Shown piece after piece: positions 16,597 through 25,094 of a stretch of DNA of 64,000 nt. A program made the position numbers and the translations under genes. The stretch comes from Streptomyces paradoxus. GTDB taxonomy: Bacteria; Actinomycetota; Actinomycetes; Streptomycetales; Streptomycetaceae. The stretch is taken from the NCBI RefSeq assembly GCF_014202475.1, contig NZ_JACHGV010000001.1, forward strand, positions 1 through 64,000, in the 5' to 3' direction. The notes beneath the pieces are model-generated. The model saw only the letters and a list, made by a program, of their open reading frames with translations, ran no database searches and was not told the origin of the DNA. Position 1 is the stretch's first letter, and every line of letters begins with the position of its first letter.

Positions 16597-16770
16597 CCGG
16601 ATGTCGCACTTGATCGTCGGCTTCGAGGCGTCGCACTTGTCGAAGCCCGGCGTCCTGACGAAATACGCGTCCTGATCGATCAGCCGGAGTTCTTTGGCGA
16701 ACGCGGGGAAGCGGCTCATCGAGGTGGAGTTGACCCACCCGGACATCGCGGACCGGCCGCATACTTCGGA
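16597..16770 (-). pseudogene. C-terminal fragment of an unidentified secreted-type protein
   Basis: The minus-strand frame ending at 16597 reads SMSRFPAFAKELRLIDQDAY then FVRTPGFDKCDASKPTIKCD and stops. The balanced residue use and paired Cys look like the end of a real secreted protein, but the sequence upstream in the same frame (beyond about 16770) turns to shadow-type composition, so only the tail is left. I do not recognise the family. Confidence 0.35.
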
Positions 16771-16923
16771 CCACGCCGGCGCGGCCGTGCGCTCGTCATC
16801 GTGAACACCTCTTGGCCCCACTACGTACTGAGGGCATCCATAGGTGACAGCCAGAGGACGACCCGCGTCGACGCGCCCGCCGACCACCGCGCACGCGACG
16901 GCCGGTCGGTGCGGAGGGCAGCA

Positions 16924-17781
16924 ATGGGAAGTCCGGCTCTGACGTGGACGCTGGCGGCCGTCTCCGTACTCGTGACTGTCGTGAGCGCAGCCCGGTTCGC
17001 CGCGGCGGACAGCGGAGAGGCCCGGTTCGCGGCCGGAGGCGACATCGTCATGGCCGGTGGCATGGCCGCGATGTTCCTTCCCGCGACGGCAGCCAGCTTC
17101 GGAGACCACGGCCTGTGGTGGGTCACGGCCTTCACCGCCGTCGGCCTCGGCGGTGTGGCACTGTCCGTGCGCCACGCCCGGCTGCACGGCTGGCAACACG
17201 GTCGCCGCTGGGCACACCACGTCATCGGCAGTGCCGCGATGGTGATCATGACGCTGGCCATGCCGGGCACCGACTCCGCTCCGGCTCTGGCTCTGGGCGG
17301 GCACTCGATGGCCGGCATGAACCACGGACATGGCCACGGGGCCGCCGGGACGTCCGACGCCTCTGGGATGACCTCGCACGACGTGACGACCGGCGCCGCC
17401 CACAGCGCTGCGGCGGGAGGCTCCGCTTCTGTGTGGCGTGCCGTTCTGTTCGCTCTGGCCGTGTACTTCCTGCTCTCGATCGTCGCGTCCGTCTGGGCAC
17501 GACTGCGCGGCACCGATCGGCAGTCGGGTGCGGGCCGCGGCGCAGGAAGGGGCCGCTGGGCACGACGGCTTCTCGCCCTGCCCGACGCGATCGTGGTGTT
17601 CGTCGCGTCCCTCGCCCTTTCCGTATGGGACAAGGCCCGGCCAGGAGGGAACAGGCGCCGGGCACACGCGGCAGCGGGCAGCCGCCGTCGCCCGCCGGGT
17701 ACGTCACCGGGCGCAGCGCTGACGGCCCACATCGGCATGGGCGGCACGATGTTCGCCATGCTCGTCATGATGGCCGGCTGA
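16924..17781 (+). CDS. DUF5134-type integral membrane protein with histidine-rich loop
   Basis: A 285-residue membrane protein resembling the actinomycete DUF5134 family. Predicted transmembrane segments at about residues 2-20, 40-60, 62-80, 95-115, 175-195, 225-245 and at the C-terminus. Between the middle segments is a soluble loop rich in His, Met and Gly (HSMAGMNHGHGHG, then HDVTTGAAHS) that could bind metal ions such as copper. The ATG at 16924 has GGAGGG 9 bases before it. The function is unknown; the His-Met loop and the presence of other His-rich membrane proteins and a copper-type box at 22.8-24.3 kb make a metal-related role conceivable. The neighbour on the right is a broken lipoprotein-type gene. 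Confidence 0.7.
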   Translation: MGSPALTWTLAAVSVLVTVVSAARFAAADSGEARFAAGGDIVMAGGMAAMFLPATAASFGDHGLWWVTAFTAVGLGGVALSVRHARLHGWQHGRRWAHHVIGSAAMVIMTLAMPGTDSAPALALGGHSMAGMNHGHGHGAAGTSDASGMTSHDVTTGAAHSAAAGGSASVWRAVLFALAVYFLLSIVASVWARLRGTDRQSGAGRGAGRGRWARRLLALPDAIVVFVASLALSVWDKARPGGNRRRAHAAAGSRRRPPGTSPGAALTAHIGMGGTMFAMLVMMAG

Positions 17782-17816
17782 CTCCTCCGTGGCCCCGGCT
17801 TCTGGGGAGATACCGC

Positions 17817-18240
17817 TCAGTGGGCGCCGCTCGATTCGACGGCGAGGCGCATCGTGAACGCGTTGCCGCCGTCCTTCGACTCGTACACCCCGGTCTGGGT
17901 GGCTGCCAGGATGTGCTCGGCGTCGACGGCGGTGAGAGCCTGGGGCCGGCCGCCCGGCACGGTGGCGGCCTTCTTCCAGGTGCTGCCGCCGTCACCGCTG
18001 CGGTGAACGCCGCCAGAGGTGTCGATACCGTACAAGGCGTCCTTCGCCGCCCAGGAGAGGAAGGCCATCACGGGCTTCTCACCCTGTGCGAAGGTGCTGC
18101 CGCCATCGGCGCTCCGGGCTACGCCGTCGGCGGTGGTGGCGCACCCGAGGTCGGGTGGCCGCTGGCGTAGAAGGTCTTCGCGCCGGACACGGTGAAGCCC
18201 ATGGGCAGTGCCGCTCCGCCGACCTGATCAGCTGCAGCGT
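17817..18240 (-). pseudogene. F510_1955-family glycosylhydrolase-like (BNR/Asp-box repeat) remnant
   Basis: Two out-of-frame pieces of one protein. The C-terminal piece (17817-18071 and somewhat beyond) contains Asp-box repeats SGDGGSTW and ESKDGGNAF with GVHR and GVYE repeats of a beta-propeller. The N-terminal piece, in the frame ending at 18119, reads MGFTVSGAKTFYASGHPTSG, the start of the first blade in this family. Roughly 100 residues between them are missing and the join near 18150 changes frame (ARSADGGSTFAQGEKPV resumes in the other frame). The signal peptide is also lost. Intact relatives are about 290-residue secreted proteins. Confidence 0.75.
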
Positions 18241-18330
18241 CATGAATTTTCTCGTTACTCCACAGCGCGGCCGATGAGTTTGTGGTGCCCGGCCGGTCCA
18301 AACTCGTGACACCCAGGAAAGGACGCCGCC

Positions 18331-18936
18331 ATGTCGGAGCTTCTCGTCGACTTCATCACCTCCCTCGACGGACATGCATCGGGAGAGGGCTGGCCCGGGT
18401 TCTGGGGCCTCGAGGGCCCGGAGTACCTCGCATGGCTCGGCAAGCAGCCCGAGGCCACCTACCTGATGGGAGCGAACACCTACCGCCTGATGTCGGGCTT
18501 CGCCGCAGGCGAGGTCCCGGATGGCCAAGAAGAGTTCAGGCCCGAGGAAGAGGCGTCCGTCGACGAGCTCACGCAAGCGTCCAAGGTGGTGTTCTCCTCC
18601 TCACTTGAGGAGCCACTGATGTGGGCCAATTCCACGCTCGTCCGCGACGACGCCGTCGAGGCGGTCCGCGCCATGAAGTCGAGTGGCACGGGGCTCCTCA
18701 GCACGATCGGCAGCCTCAGCCTGTGCCGGTCCCTGCTACGAGCCGGACTCGTCGACCGCTTCCGGGTCGTGATGTTCCCGGTGATCACCGGGGCCACGGG
18801 CCAAGAACGCATCTACGACGGCTATCCGGACGTTGCCCTCGAGATGATCGAGCACCGCACCTTCGACGGCCGCATCCAGCTGGTCGAGTACAAGCCCCGC
18901 GTGCTCGAGCACCCGCCGCTCGGCGTCCCTGCGTGA
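18331..18936 (+). CDS. Dihydrofolate reductase-family protein (RibD C-terminal type)
   Basis: A 201-residue member of the RibD/DHFR-like fold group. It begins with the strand ELLVDFITSLDGHASGEGWP, has TYLMGANTYRLMSGFA as the equivalent of the NADPH-binding helix, and ends with DRFRVVMFPVITGATGQERI and FDGRIQLVEYKP. Such proteins reduce small heterocyclic substrates with NADPH; most are uncharacterised. The start has AGGAAAGG upstream. It is a single gene with no obvious partner, and its codon use is normal. No true riboflavin or folate genes are near, so a housekeeping role in those pathways is not indicated. Confidence 0.8.
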   Translation: MSELLVDFITSLDGHASGEGWPGFWGLEGPEYLAWLGKQPEATYLMGANTYRLMSGFAAGEVPDGQEEFRPEEEASVDELTQASKVVFSSSLEEPLMWANSTLVRDDAVEAVRAMKSSGTGLLSTIGSLSLCRSLLRAGLVDRFRVVMFPVITGATGQERIYDGYPDVALEMIEHRTFDGRIQLVEYKPRVLEHPPLGVPA

Positions 18937-19302
18937 CGTCGCCTCGTCCGCCGGTCTGGACGGCCGCCACCGCCGAGGACCGTCCAGGGCTGGTTGCTCT
19001 TGTCGCGATCAGCCCCGGACGGTGCACATGCGGGTCACCGGCCAGTGGTTGTGAGGGCGTGGCTCAGCGTCGTATGAAGAGCTGGAGGGTGTCGTACTGC
19101 GCCGGGGTGACGACGCTGACGAGGACCTGACCGACCGTCTCATCACAAGCGACGTCGGCATGTTCCTCGGCCACTACAGCCCACAGAGCACGTAGCGGCA
19201 CACCCCGTCGAGATCACCGAAGCGCCGCTACGACAGGCCCAGCACGCGCATCGCCAGACCCGCCGTCGGCTTGGGACCGAACGAGGTGGACTTCCTGACT
19301 GA
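18937..19302. other. Gene-free stretch with no recognisable content
   Basis: A 366-base interval after the dihydrofolate reductase-family gene. Short arginine/serine-rich frames on both strands show no domain. A minus-strand patch near 19175-19245 (RVLGLSYRRFGDLDGVCRYV) has a coding-like look but is too short to place. It may be decayed coding DNA like its neighbours. Confidence 0.35.
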
Positions 19303-20170
19303 TCACGGGCAACAGGATCGTCCGGGCTCAGGCGGACGCGGCCCTCCTGGCAGCGGGAGCACTCCGGCCACTTCGGCCGCCTTGCGTGCGGCTTTCTCCG
19401 GTTCCAGGGCCGGCAGCAGTCGGTGGATCGCGGAGAGCCGAAGCGGAGACGTGACGGTATCGACCAGGAGGGCGAGGCTGCTGGTCCCCGGGCCTGCCGC
19501 ATCTGCGCTCAGCTGGAGGCAGGCGGCGTGGCGCTGGTGGCCGTCGGCGATGAGTGCCTGCCCTACGGACAGACCACTGGCCAGAAGCGCGAGGTCCGCA
19601 GGGTCATCGCAAGCCCACCATACGTGGGTGATCTGTCCGGTCCGGGCAACGGCGACCGGCGTACGGCGGGTGGCGTGGTCCATGAGCTGTGTGGTCGTCG
19701 ACTCCCTGCCGCGGTGGGCCAGCAGCAGTGGCTCCAATTGGGCGCGCAGCCCTGACATATGGGCGGGCGCGCTGCCTGACCACATGAGCCGACACCTCTT
19801 CGTGCGGCAGCAGTTGTCCCGCCCGGCGTGGCAGCGACAGGTCGCCGACAAGGCCGCGTTGGAGGATCCGGGCGCCACGCCGTTGCTGGTAGACGTACAG
19901 GGCGGGCCGCTCGTCCCGGCGGAGTACGCCGCGTCGCAGCCAGCGCCCCAGTTCGCGGGCGGCGCCCTGTGGCGCGTCCGCGTACAGCAGCCGGGCCACG
20001 TGGTGGGGGTAGCGTCGGAGCGCGCGGATCCGGGCTGGGTGAAGGTCGTCGTAGGGCGGGGCGAGGAGCTCGGACGGGTCGCCGACACGGTCCGCGTCGT
20101 AGCGCACTGCCCGGAAGGGGCGGAGCTGCAACGGGATCGGCTCGGGGAAGGGCACCGCGGGAGCGGGCAT
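19303..20170 (-). pseudogene. DUF1015-family protein gene with a frameshift
   Basis: The N-terminal part starts at an ATG at 20170 (AGGAG 8 bases before) and reads PLQLRPFRAVRYDADRVGDP, LLAPPYDDLHPARIRAL and ILQRGLVGDLSLP, typical of DUF1015. Near 19775 the frame changes; the remainder is in a second frame and reads RAQLEPLLLAHRGRESTTTQ, ITHVWWACDDPADLALLASG, QALIADGHQRHAACLQL and SPLRLSAIHRLLPALEPEKA. It then ends early, so the protein is broken at least once. It directly follows the MFS gene on the same strand, behind a hairpin. The function of DUF1015 is not settled. Confidence 0.75.
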
Positions 20171-20204
20171 GAAGGACTCCTGGAAGAGGGCAGGGCCCAG
20201 TAGA

Positions 20205-20230
20205 GGCGGGGCACCGTGCGGTGCCCCGCC
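20205..20230. terminator. Perfect hairpin between MFS gene and DUF1015 gene
   Basis: GGCGGGGCACCG at 20205-20216 pairs perfectly with CGGTGCCCCGCC at 20219-20230 (12-bp stem, 2-base loop), flanked by a further GGGCCCAG/CTGGGCC pair. It lies 22 bases after the MFS stop and 35 bases before the DUF1015 start, so it is either the operon terminator or an attenuator. Confidence 0.75.
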
Positions 20231-20252
20231 CCTGGGCCGGAGGGCCGGTGGG

Positions 20253-21554
20253 TCAGACGGTCGCGGCGAGCGGCTCGGAGGCCGGATGCGCCGCCAGTCG
20301 GCCCGTGCGGTGCAGGCCGTACAAGGCGGCCGCGCAGGCCAGGCCGAGCGCGCACAACGTGATCCAGGGCAGCGCGGGCATCCCGGCCGCGCGAGCGGCG
20401 TCGAGCGCGGCGCCCGTGCCGAGGTTCCCCACGGTGATGCCGATGCCGCAGATCGTGTTGTACAGCCCGTAGTGGGTGGCGACGAGGCGGTCACCGGAGA
20501 GGCGGACGATGGTGTCCATCTCGAACGGGTAGGCGATCATCGTGCCGATGGCCAGCAGAAGCGCCGCCAGTGTCGGCGGGACCGCCGCGAGCAGCCACAA
20601 TCCGATCCCGGACTCCGGTACCGGCACGGCGGTGGCGGCGAGCATGGGTACGAAGGCCAGCCCCATCGCTGCCAGTCCGCGCACGAGTGCCTGCCCTGGC
20701 TCGTACCGCGCCTTGCACCACGCCGTCACCCGCGTCTGACCGAGGATCGTGGTCAGCCCGGAGACGGCGAAGAGCATCGCCACCGCCGTCGTGCCGAACT
20801 CCCCGTCGCCACCGAGCCGGCGCACCTCCAACGGCAGTGCCAGGTAGACCTGGAAGGACAGGACGTACGAGCCGATCATGGCGATGGAGAAGAGCAGGAA
20901 CGGCCGGTTGGCGAGGATGCCGCGCCACTGGGCGAGCACACCCTGACCTGCGTGAGCGTCCTGCTGCTTGGCGTCCAGTGACCTCCTGGCGGGCAGCGCG
21001 CGGATCTGTACGACGCTCAGCAGGGCGAAGATCCCGGCGGAGACCAGGCAGGTGATGCGGAAGTCCACGCCGGTCAGCACCATGCCGGCCAGCGGGCCGA
21101 GCAAGATGCCCGCCTGGTAGAACACGTTGAACAGGGCGAACGCCTCCACCCTGCGCTCCCCCGCGTCGGCCGCGAGGTACGCCCGTACGGCCGGGTTGAA
21201 CAGCGCCCCGGCCAGACCGGTGGCCGCGGACGCTGCCAGCAGGGCAGGCAGGGAATCGACCAGTCCGAGCGTCGCGAAGCCGAGGGTGCGCAGCAGGCAT
21301 CCGGCGACGATCAGAGGCTTGTAGCCGAGCCGGTCGGCGAGTGTGCCCCCGACCAGGAACATGCCCTGCTGGCTGAAGTTGCGTACGCCGAGGACGAGTC
21401 CGACGATCCAGCCGGCCAGGCCGAGCGTTCCGGAGAGGTGGGCGGCCAGATAGGGCATCAGCATGTAGAAGCCGAGGTTGATGGTGAACTGGTTGACCAT
21501 CAGCAGCTGGACGCTGCCCTCGTATGACCGGACCTGGGTGTACAGCCCTTTCAT
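20253..21554 (-). CDS. MFS transporter
   Basis: A 433-residue major facilitator with about twelve transmembrane segments, starting [20 protein letters not shown]. The loop 2-3 motif is present as [17 protein letters not shown], and [19 protein letters not shown] marks the fifth segment. A proton-driven exporter of a small molecule is most likely. Its start overlaps the stop of the cysteine synthase-like gene as ATGA, with GGAGG 7 bases before, so enzyme and exporter are made together; export of the enzyme's product is the natural reading. The frame extending to 22226 is a shadow of the upstream gene. Confidence 0.87.
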   Translation of the reverse strand: MKGLYTQVRSYEGSVQLLMVNQFTINLGFYMLMPYLAAHLSGTLGLAGWIVGLVLGVRNFSQQGMFLVGGTLADRLGYKPLIVAGCLLRTLGFATLGLVDSLPALLAASAATGLAGALFNPAVRAYLAADAGERRVEAFALFNVFYQAGILLGPLAGMVLTGVDFRITCLVSAGIFALLSVVQIRALPARRSLDAKQQDAHAGQGVLAQWRGILANRPFLLFSIAMIGSYVLSFQVYLALPLEVRRLGGDGEFGTTAVAMLFAVSGLTTILGQTRVTAWCKARYEPGQALVRGLAAMGLAFVPMLAATAVPVPESGIGLWLLAAVPPTLAALLLAIGTMIAYPFEMDTIVRLSGDRLVATHYGLYNTICGIGITVGNLGTGAALDAARAAGMPALPWITLCALGLACAAALYGLHRTGRLAAHPASEPLAATV

Positions 21555-22681
21555 CGGTCCTCCTCCGGAGCGTCCGCCTCGACGTCCGAGGCGCCCTGAG
21601 CGCCTTGCAGAGTGAGGGGATCGACGACGGTGGTGCACCGGGTCCAGCGGGTGACCTCCTTCTCGTCCAGGCAGCCGAGCAGCTCCGGTTCGGGTGCCGG
21701 TGGCGACTCCAGCAGGCCGTGGGCGGCGCAGTAGTCGTCGTCGTAGACGGTCCCCAGGTATCGCTGTGGACCGTCGGGGAAGATCGCGACGATGCGTGCG
21801 TCCGCCGGCATCGTGCGGGCCAGCCAGCCGGCCACCAGCGCAACCGCGCCGACGCTCCAGCCGCCGGTGGCGTAGTGGGAGGCGGCCAGTTGACGGCACG
21901 TCCACACGGCCTCGTGCGGCGCCACCCAGTGCACCTCGGAGAAGTTCTCGTAGGCGACGTTGCGGGGGTAGATGCTGGAGCCGAGGCCGCGCATCAGGCG
22001 GGGTCGGGCGGGCTGGCCGAAGATCGTGGAGCCGATGGTGTCCACGCCGACGACGGTCAGCTCCGGGTAGAGCTGACGCAGGACGCGGGAGACGCCGGCC
22101 GAGTGTCCGCCGGTGCCGACGCTGCACACCAGCACGTCGATGTGGCCCATCCCGGAGGCGAGTTCGAGCGCCAGTGGGGTGTAGGCGGCGACATTGTCGG
22201 GGTTGCTGTACTGGTCCGGGCACCAAGAGCCGGGGTGCTGCTCCAGCAGCCGCTGCACGCGGTCGCGGCGGGCCTGCTGCCAGCCGCCCGTGGGGTGCGG
22301 CTCGGAAACGACGTTGACCTGGGCGCCGTAGGCGGTCAGCAGCCGGGTCATGGACAGCTCCAGCCCCGGATCGGTGACCAGGGTGACCGGATGGCCGTAC
22401 ACCATCCCGGCCAGAGCCAGCCCCAGTCCCAGGGTCCCGCTGGTGGACTCGATGATCCGCCCGCCGGGCCTCAGGTCGCCACGGGCACGGGCCCGCTCCA
22501 CCATGTGCAGCCCGGGACGGTCCTTGATGCCGCCGGGGTTGAAGCCTTCGAGCTTCCCCCAGAAGCCTCGCCCGGCCGGGGCCAGCGGCTCCGACACCCG
22601 CAGTAGCGGGGTGTTGCCCACCAGCCCGGACAGGGCGGACCGGCCGGAGGGGGTCGTCGCGGCCTTGGTCGATGACTGCAT
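21551..22681 (-). CDS. PLP-dependent cysteine synthase-family enzyme
   Basis: A 376-residue fold-type II PLP enzyme of the cysteine synthase/cystathionine beta-synthase group. The PLP lysine lies in [18 protein letters not shown]; the substrate loop is [16 protein letters not shown] and the phosphate-binding [13 protein letters not shown] lies near residue 195. The family catalyses beta-replacement on O-acetyl- or O-phosphoserine. Members of this subgroup coupled to a transporter include SbnA-type enzymes making a diaminopropionate precursor, but no SbnB partner is seen here, so the product is open. The start at 22681 is preferred because the upstream extension is poorly conserved in style; the ribosome site there is weak. 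Confidence 0.82.
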   Translation of the reverse strand: MQSSTKAATTPSGRSALSGLVGNTPLLRVSEPLAPAGRGFWGKLEGFNPGGIKDRPGLHMVERARARGDLRPGGRIIESTSGTLGLGLALAGMVYGHPVTLVTDPGLELSMTRLLTAYGAQVNVVSEPHPTGGWQQARRDRVQRLLEQHPGSWCPDQYSNPDNVAAYTPLALELASGMGHIDVLVCSVGTGGHSAGVSRVLRQLYPELTVVGVDTIGSTIFGQPARPRLMRGLGSSIYPRNVAYENFSEVHWVAPHEAVWTCRQLAASHYATGGWSVGAVALVAGWLARTMPADARIVAIFPDGPQRYLGTVYDDDYCAAHGLLESPPAPEPELLGCLDEKEVTRWTRCTTVVDPLTLQGAQGASDVEADAPEEDR

Positions 22682-22819
22682 GTCTTTGTGTTCACTCTCG
22701 CTCGATGAAAACCGGTGCGGTTCATCTCGCGCGTCCTGGTCATGGGCGGACGATGCGTCCGCGCGCACAGGCCATGGGCACGCGGCAGCCGTGAAGTCTG
22801 TCGGCTGCGAGCAAGTGGT

Positions 22820-23248
22820 CTAGATCCGCCACCGCGACGTACGAGCAAGCGCCAGTCGGCCGGTGCGTGCGCTGCGACGTCTACGGTGTTCACACCGCAG
22901 GAGGGGCCTCCCGGCCACCACGGACACGGCAAGGAGTGCGACGGCCATCGCACAGAGGGCGAGTTCCTCGGTCGGCTGGGCCGCGGTGCGCACGATCACG
23001 TCCGCCGCACACTCCTCGCCCCCATGGGGAGCGTGGGGGCCATGCGGCTCCTTGTCGGCTGCCGTCGCCGAGAAGGCGGCGGGCATGGACACCGGCTCGT
23101 GCGTCTCCTCGGGCACACCGTGCAGGACGGCGCAGAGCACGAGCCCCATCATGAGGGCGCCGCGGATCACCGAGACGAATCGGCGGGACAACGATGAGCC
23201 GCATGGCACCCATAGGGGGCGCGCGGGCATACGGGAGCGGGTCGACAC
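22820..23248 (-). CDS. DUF6153-type small membrane protein (first copy)
   Basis: A 142-residue protein with two hydrophobic segments: near the N-terminus (VIRGALMMGLVLCAVLHG) and near the C-terminus (ELALCAMAVALLAVSVVAG), separated by a His/Pro/Cys-containing exposed loop (EPHGPHAPHGGEECAADV) and ended by a basic tail. This layout matches the actinomycete family DUF6153, small membrane proteins often beside copper genes. The GTG at 23248 is preferred since GGAGGACCT precedes it directly; an ATG at 23230 is possible. The His/Cys loop hints at metal binding. It is next to a second such gene and to a copper-type regulatory box. Confidence 0.6.
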   Translation of the reverse strand: MSTRSRMPARPLWVPCGSSLSRRFVSVIRGALMMGLVLCAVLHGVPEETHEPVSMPAAFSATAADKEPHGPHAPHGGEECAADVIVRTAAQPTEELALCAMAVALLAVSVVAGRPLLRCEHRRRRSARTGRLALARTSRWRI

Positions 23249-23427
23249 AGGTCCTCCGTGCTGCTGCCACGTCTCCGGCAAGCACGGAGTGAGGCGCAGA
23301 CATGGGTGGGTGCAGGACGGCTTCGACGAACGTGACACCCCATCATGAGCAGGGGAAAGGACGCTCGTCGCGCGGTACCAGCCGAACCGGTGACATCCGG
23401 CGGGCCGGGGGGAGGAACCGCGTACCT

Positions 23428-23886
23428 CTAGACCTGCTGCACCACGGAGGCTGCTCTGAGAGCCACGGGAGATTCAACGTCCATGGGGTCACCGGCGGCC
23501 GGCCCTCGAAGGGTTGAGGCGTCGCGGGAACTGGTCGATTCGCGAACCGACGCAGCAAAGCCGGGCGATACCAGGGCAGAAGCCTGCTGAGGCTGTCCGG
23601 ATACGCAGTGCTCGCCAGGATGTGACGGCCCATGGCTCCCATGATGATCGTCGGCATCCTCGGCGGACAGCACCTTCGGCTCGACGCCTGCATGGCGAAC
23701 GCCGCCGTCCGACGGTGCGGTGAAGGCCGTTGCGCTGGTGGAGAGGTGCCCCTTGACACTTTCCACGTGCACGCCGTGCGTCACGAGGACGCCGAACAGG
23801 AGCACGGCCATGGCCAGCACGCGCAACAGCGGACCCGCACCAGAGCGGGTCCTGACGATGCGCCAGGGCGACCAAGCCGTAACCAT
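23428..23886 (-). CDS. DUF6153-type small membrane protein (second copy)
   Basis: A 152-residue protein: an N-terminal hydrophobic segment (LLRVLAMAVLLFGVLVTHGV) followed by a His-rich region DADDHHGSHGPSHPGEHCVSG with a Cys, and a C-terminal tail. It resembles the upstream neighbour in layout and belongs to the same DUF6153-like group, although the second membrane segment is weak. The start at 23886 has AGGAT before it. Presence of two such proteins next to a CsoR-type operator and a CopZ stub suggests a former copper-handling locus. Confidence 0.5.
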   Translation of the reverse strand: MVTAWSPWRIVRTRSGAGPLLRVLAMAVLLFGVLVTHGVHVESVKGHLSTSATAFTAPSDGGVRHAGVEPKVLSAEDADDHHGSHGPSHPGEHCVSGQPQQASALVSPGFAASVRESTSSRDASTLRGPAAGDPMDVESPVALRAASVVQQV

Positions 23887-24051
23887 GCCGTGATCCTAGC
23901 GGCTCGCTGGAAGCGATCGACCACCCGTGTCGAAACACTGGGCCAACTCGTCAGATGAATGGCTTGTTTGCTGCGGCTAGCGCTCGGGCGACCTGATCCG
24001 GCCGCCGCATTCGGGAGCGGCCCGTACCGGAAGCGGTGAGGGCCGCGCGCC

Positions 24052-24196
24052 TCAGTGTGCGTGCCCCGGCTCTTCCTCGGCCGACTCCGCCTGTGAGCTG
24101 CTCGGGCCCGGCCACCACGCCGCCCACGCCGCCGGCGGTGCCGGAAGTCGCAGCGAGAGCGGCGGCGAAGACGGTGATCCGCAGTCCAGCGTTCAT
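24052..24196 (-). pseudogene. Stub of a small exported protein of the copper locus
   Basis: The ATG at 24196 opens MNAGLRITVFAAALAATSGT, a signal-like hydrophobic N-terminus, which soon becomes glycine-rich. In another frame the tail SSSQAESAEEEPGHAH ends at 24052, as if a longer protein lost its middle and one frame. Relatives in copper loci are about 200 residues, starting with a similar signal segment. It is divergent from the CopZ stub with the copper box between. Confidence 0.4.
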
Positions 24197-24248
24197 GACC
24201 GACTCCTCATCTTCAAGCCGCTACCAGACGCGGCCGACGCACTTCAAA

Positions 24249-24265
24249 ATACCCCCCAGGGGTAC
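24249..24265. promoter_or_regulatory. CsoR-type copper operator
   Basis: The 17-base near-palindrome ATACCCCCCAGGGGTAC fits the CsoR consensus (TACCC, short GC-rich spacer, GGGTA) known from copper-controlled promoters. It lies between the divergent stubs of a small exported protein (starts 24196) and CopZ (starts 24289), exactly where a shared Cu(I)-derepressed promoter region is expected. Confidence 0.65.
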
Positions 24266-24288
24266 CAGATCCAGCTGTGGAGAGTCCC

Positions 24289-24357
24289 ATGTCGAACTGC
24301 TGCACCCCTGACGGAAGCTGCCACACCAGCGCGGAGATCAAGAGGATTCGCTGCTGA
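24289..24357 (+). pseudogene. copZ: N-terminal stub of a CopZ-like copper chaperone
   Basis: An ATG at 24289, with GGAGAG before it, opens a 22-residue frame MSNCCTPDGSCHTSAEIKRI ending at a TGA. Streptomyces heavy-metal-associated domain proteins begin the same way (CCTPDGSCHT) and then continue into the GMTCGHC metal site, which is absent here. The gene is cut at about codon 16 and the sequence switches to the integrase fragment. Confidence 0.6.
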
Positions 24358-24966
24358 ACATTCATCTGCTGCCGCTGCTGGGCAGCCGGCGGATGAACTC
24401 CTTCGATCACAAGGTGGTCGAGGGCTTCCTGCAGACCATGGAACGTAACGGCATCGGCCTGGCCGCTCAGGCGAACGCCTTCGACAAGCTGAAGGCGATC
24501 CTGCTGGACGCGAACCGGCTGGGGCTGTTCGACGACAACCCGGTGGCCGGGGTGAAGCCGCCGCAGTACGACCCCAAGCGGGTGGTGATCCCGTCAGCGG
24601 AGCAGTTGCGGCAGATACGCACCGCCGGCGACGACAGTTTCCTGCTGGTCGCCGACCTGATGAGCGGCTGCGGCATGCGCAACGGCGAGGCGTTCGCGGT
24701 CAACCTGAACAACATCGTCGCCGACGACGTCTACCGCATCACCGAGCAGGTCAACCGGACCACCTGCCAGTACGAGCGGCTCAAGCACCGCAAGGTGGGC
24801 GAGTACCGGGACGTGCCCCTGCCCGCGCGGGTGAGGCAGAGCATCGAGTGGTACGCCGCCAAGCACGGCACCGTCGACGGCTACCTGCTGCGCCACCCGA
24901 GCGACCCGTCCCGCACGTTCCCGCACTACCACATCGCCAACCAGTGGCAACGGATCAAGATCCGAC
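24358..24966 (+). pseudogene. Tyrosine recombinase (integrase) fragment lacking both ends
   Basis: The frame contains the SAM-like core-binding part (HLLPLLGSRRMNSFDHKVVE, GFLQTMERNGIGLAAQANAF) and the start of the catalytic domain (PSAEQLRQIRTAGDDSFLLV, LMSGCGMRNGEAFAV with the first catalytic Arg, and KVGEYRDVPLPARV). The N-terminal arm-binding domain is missing, and the frame departs from integrase at about IANQWQRIK, before the HxxR and the nucleophile Tyr. So it cannot recombine DNA. It is the left boundary of a decayed integrative element and is directly joined, in frame, to the WhiB region. Confidence 0.85.
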
Positions 24967-25094
24967 GCACCGCCACCCCAACATCACCCCCCACCCCGGC
25001 TGCGGCGCACGTCCGCGCGCTGCAGTCGGCACCCGACGCCGCGTCCGCCGAGCACCCCTCGACCGGGCGGACGCGGCACACATCGGAGACCGCC

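Noticed and set aside
24200..24400. A tRNA attachment site for the integrative element
   Set aside because: No tRNA-like cloverleaf or GTTC-containing 3' end was found near the integrase fragment; the attachment ends seem to be lost.
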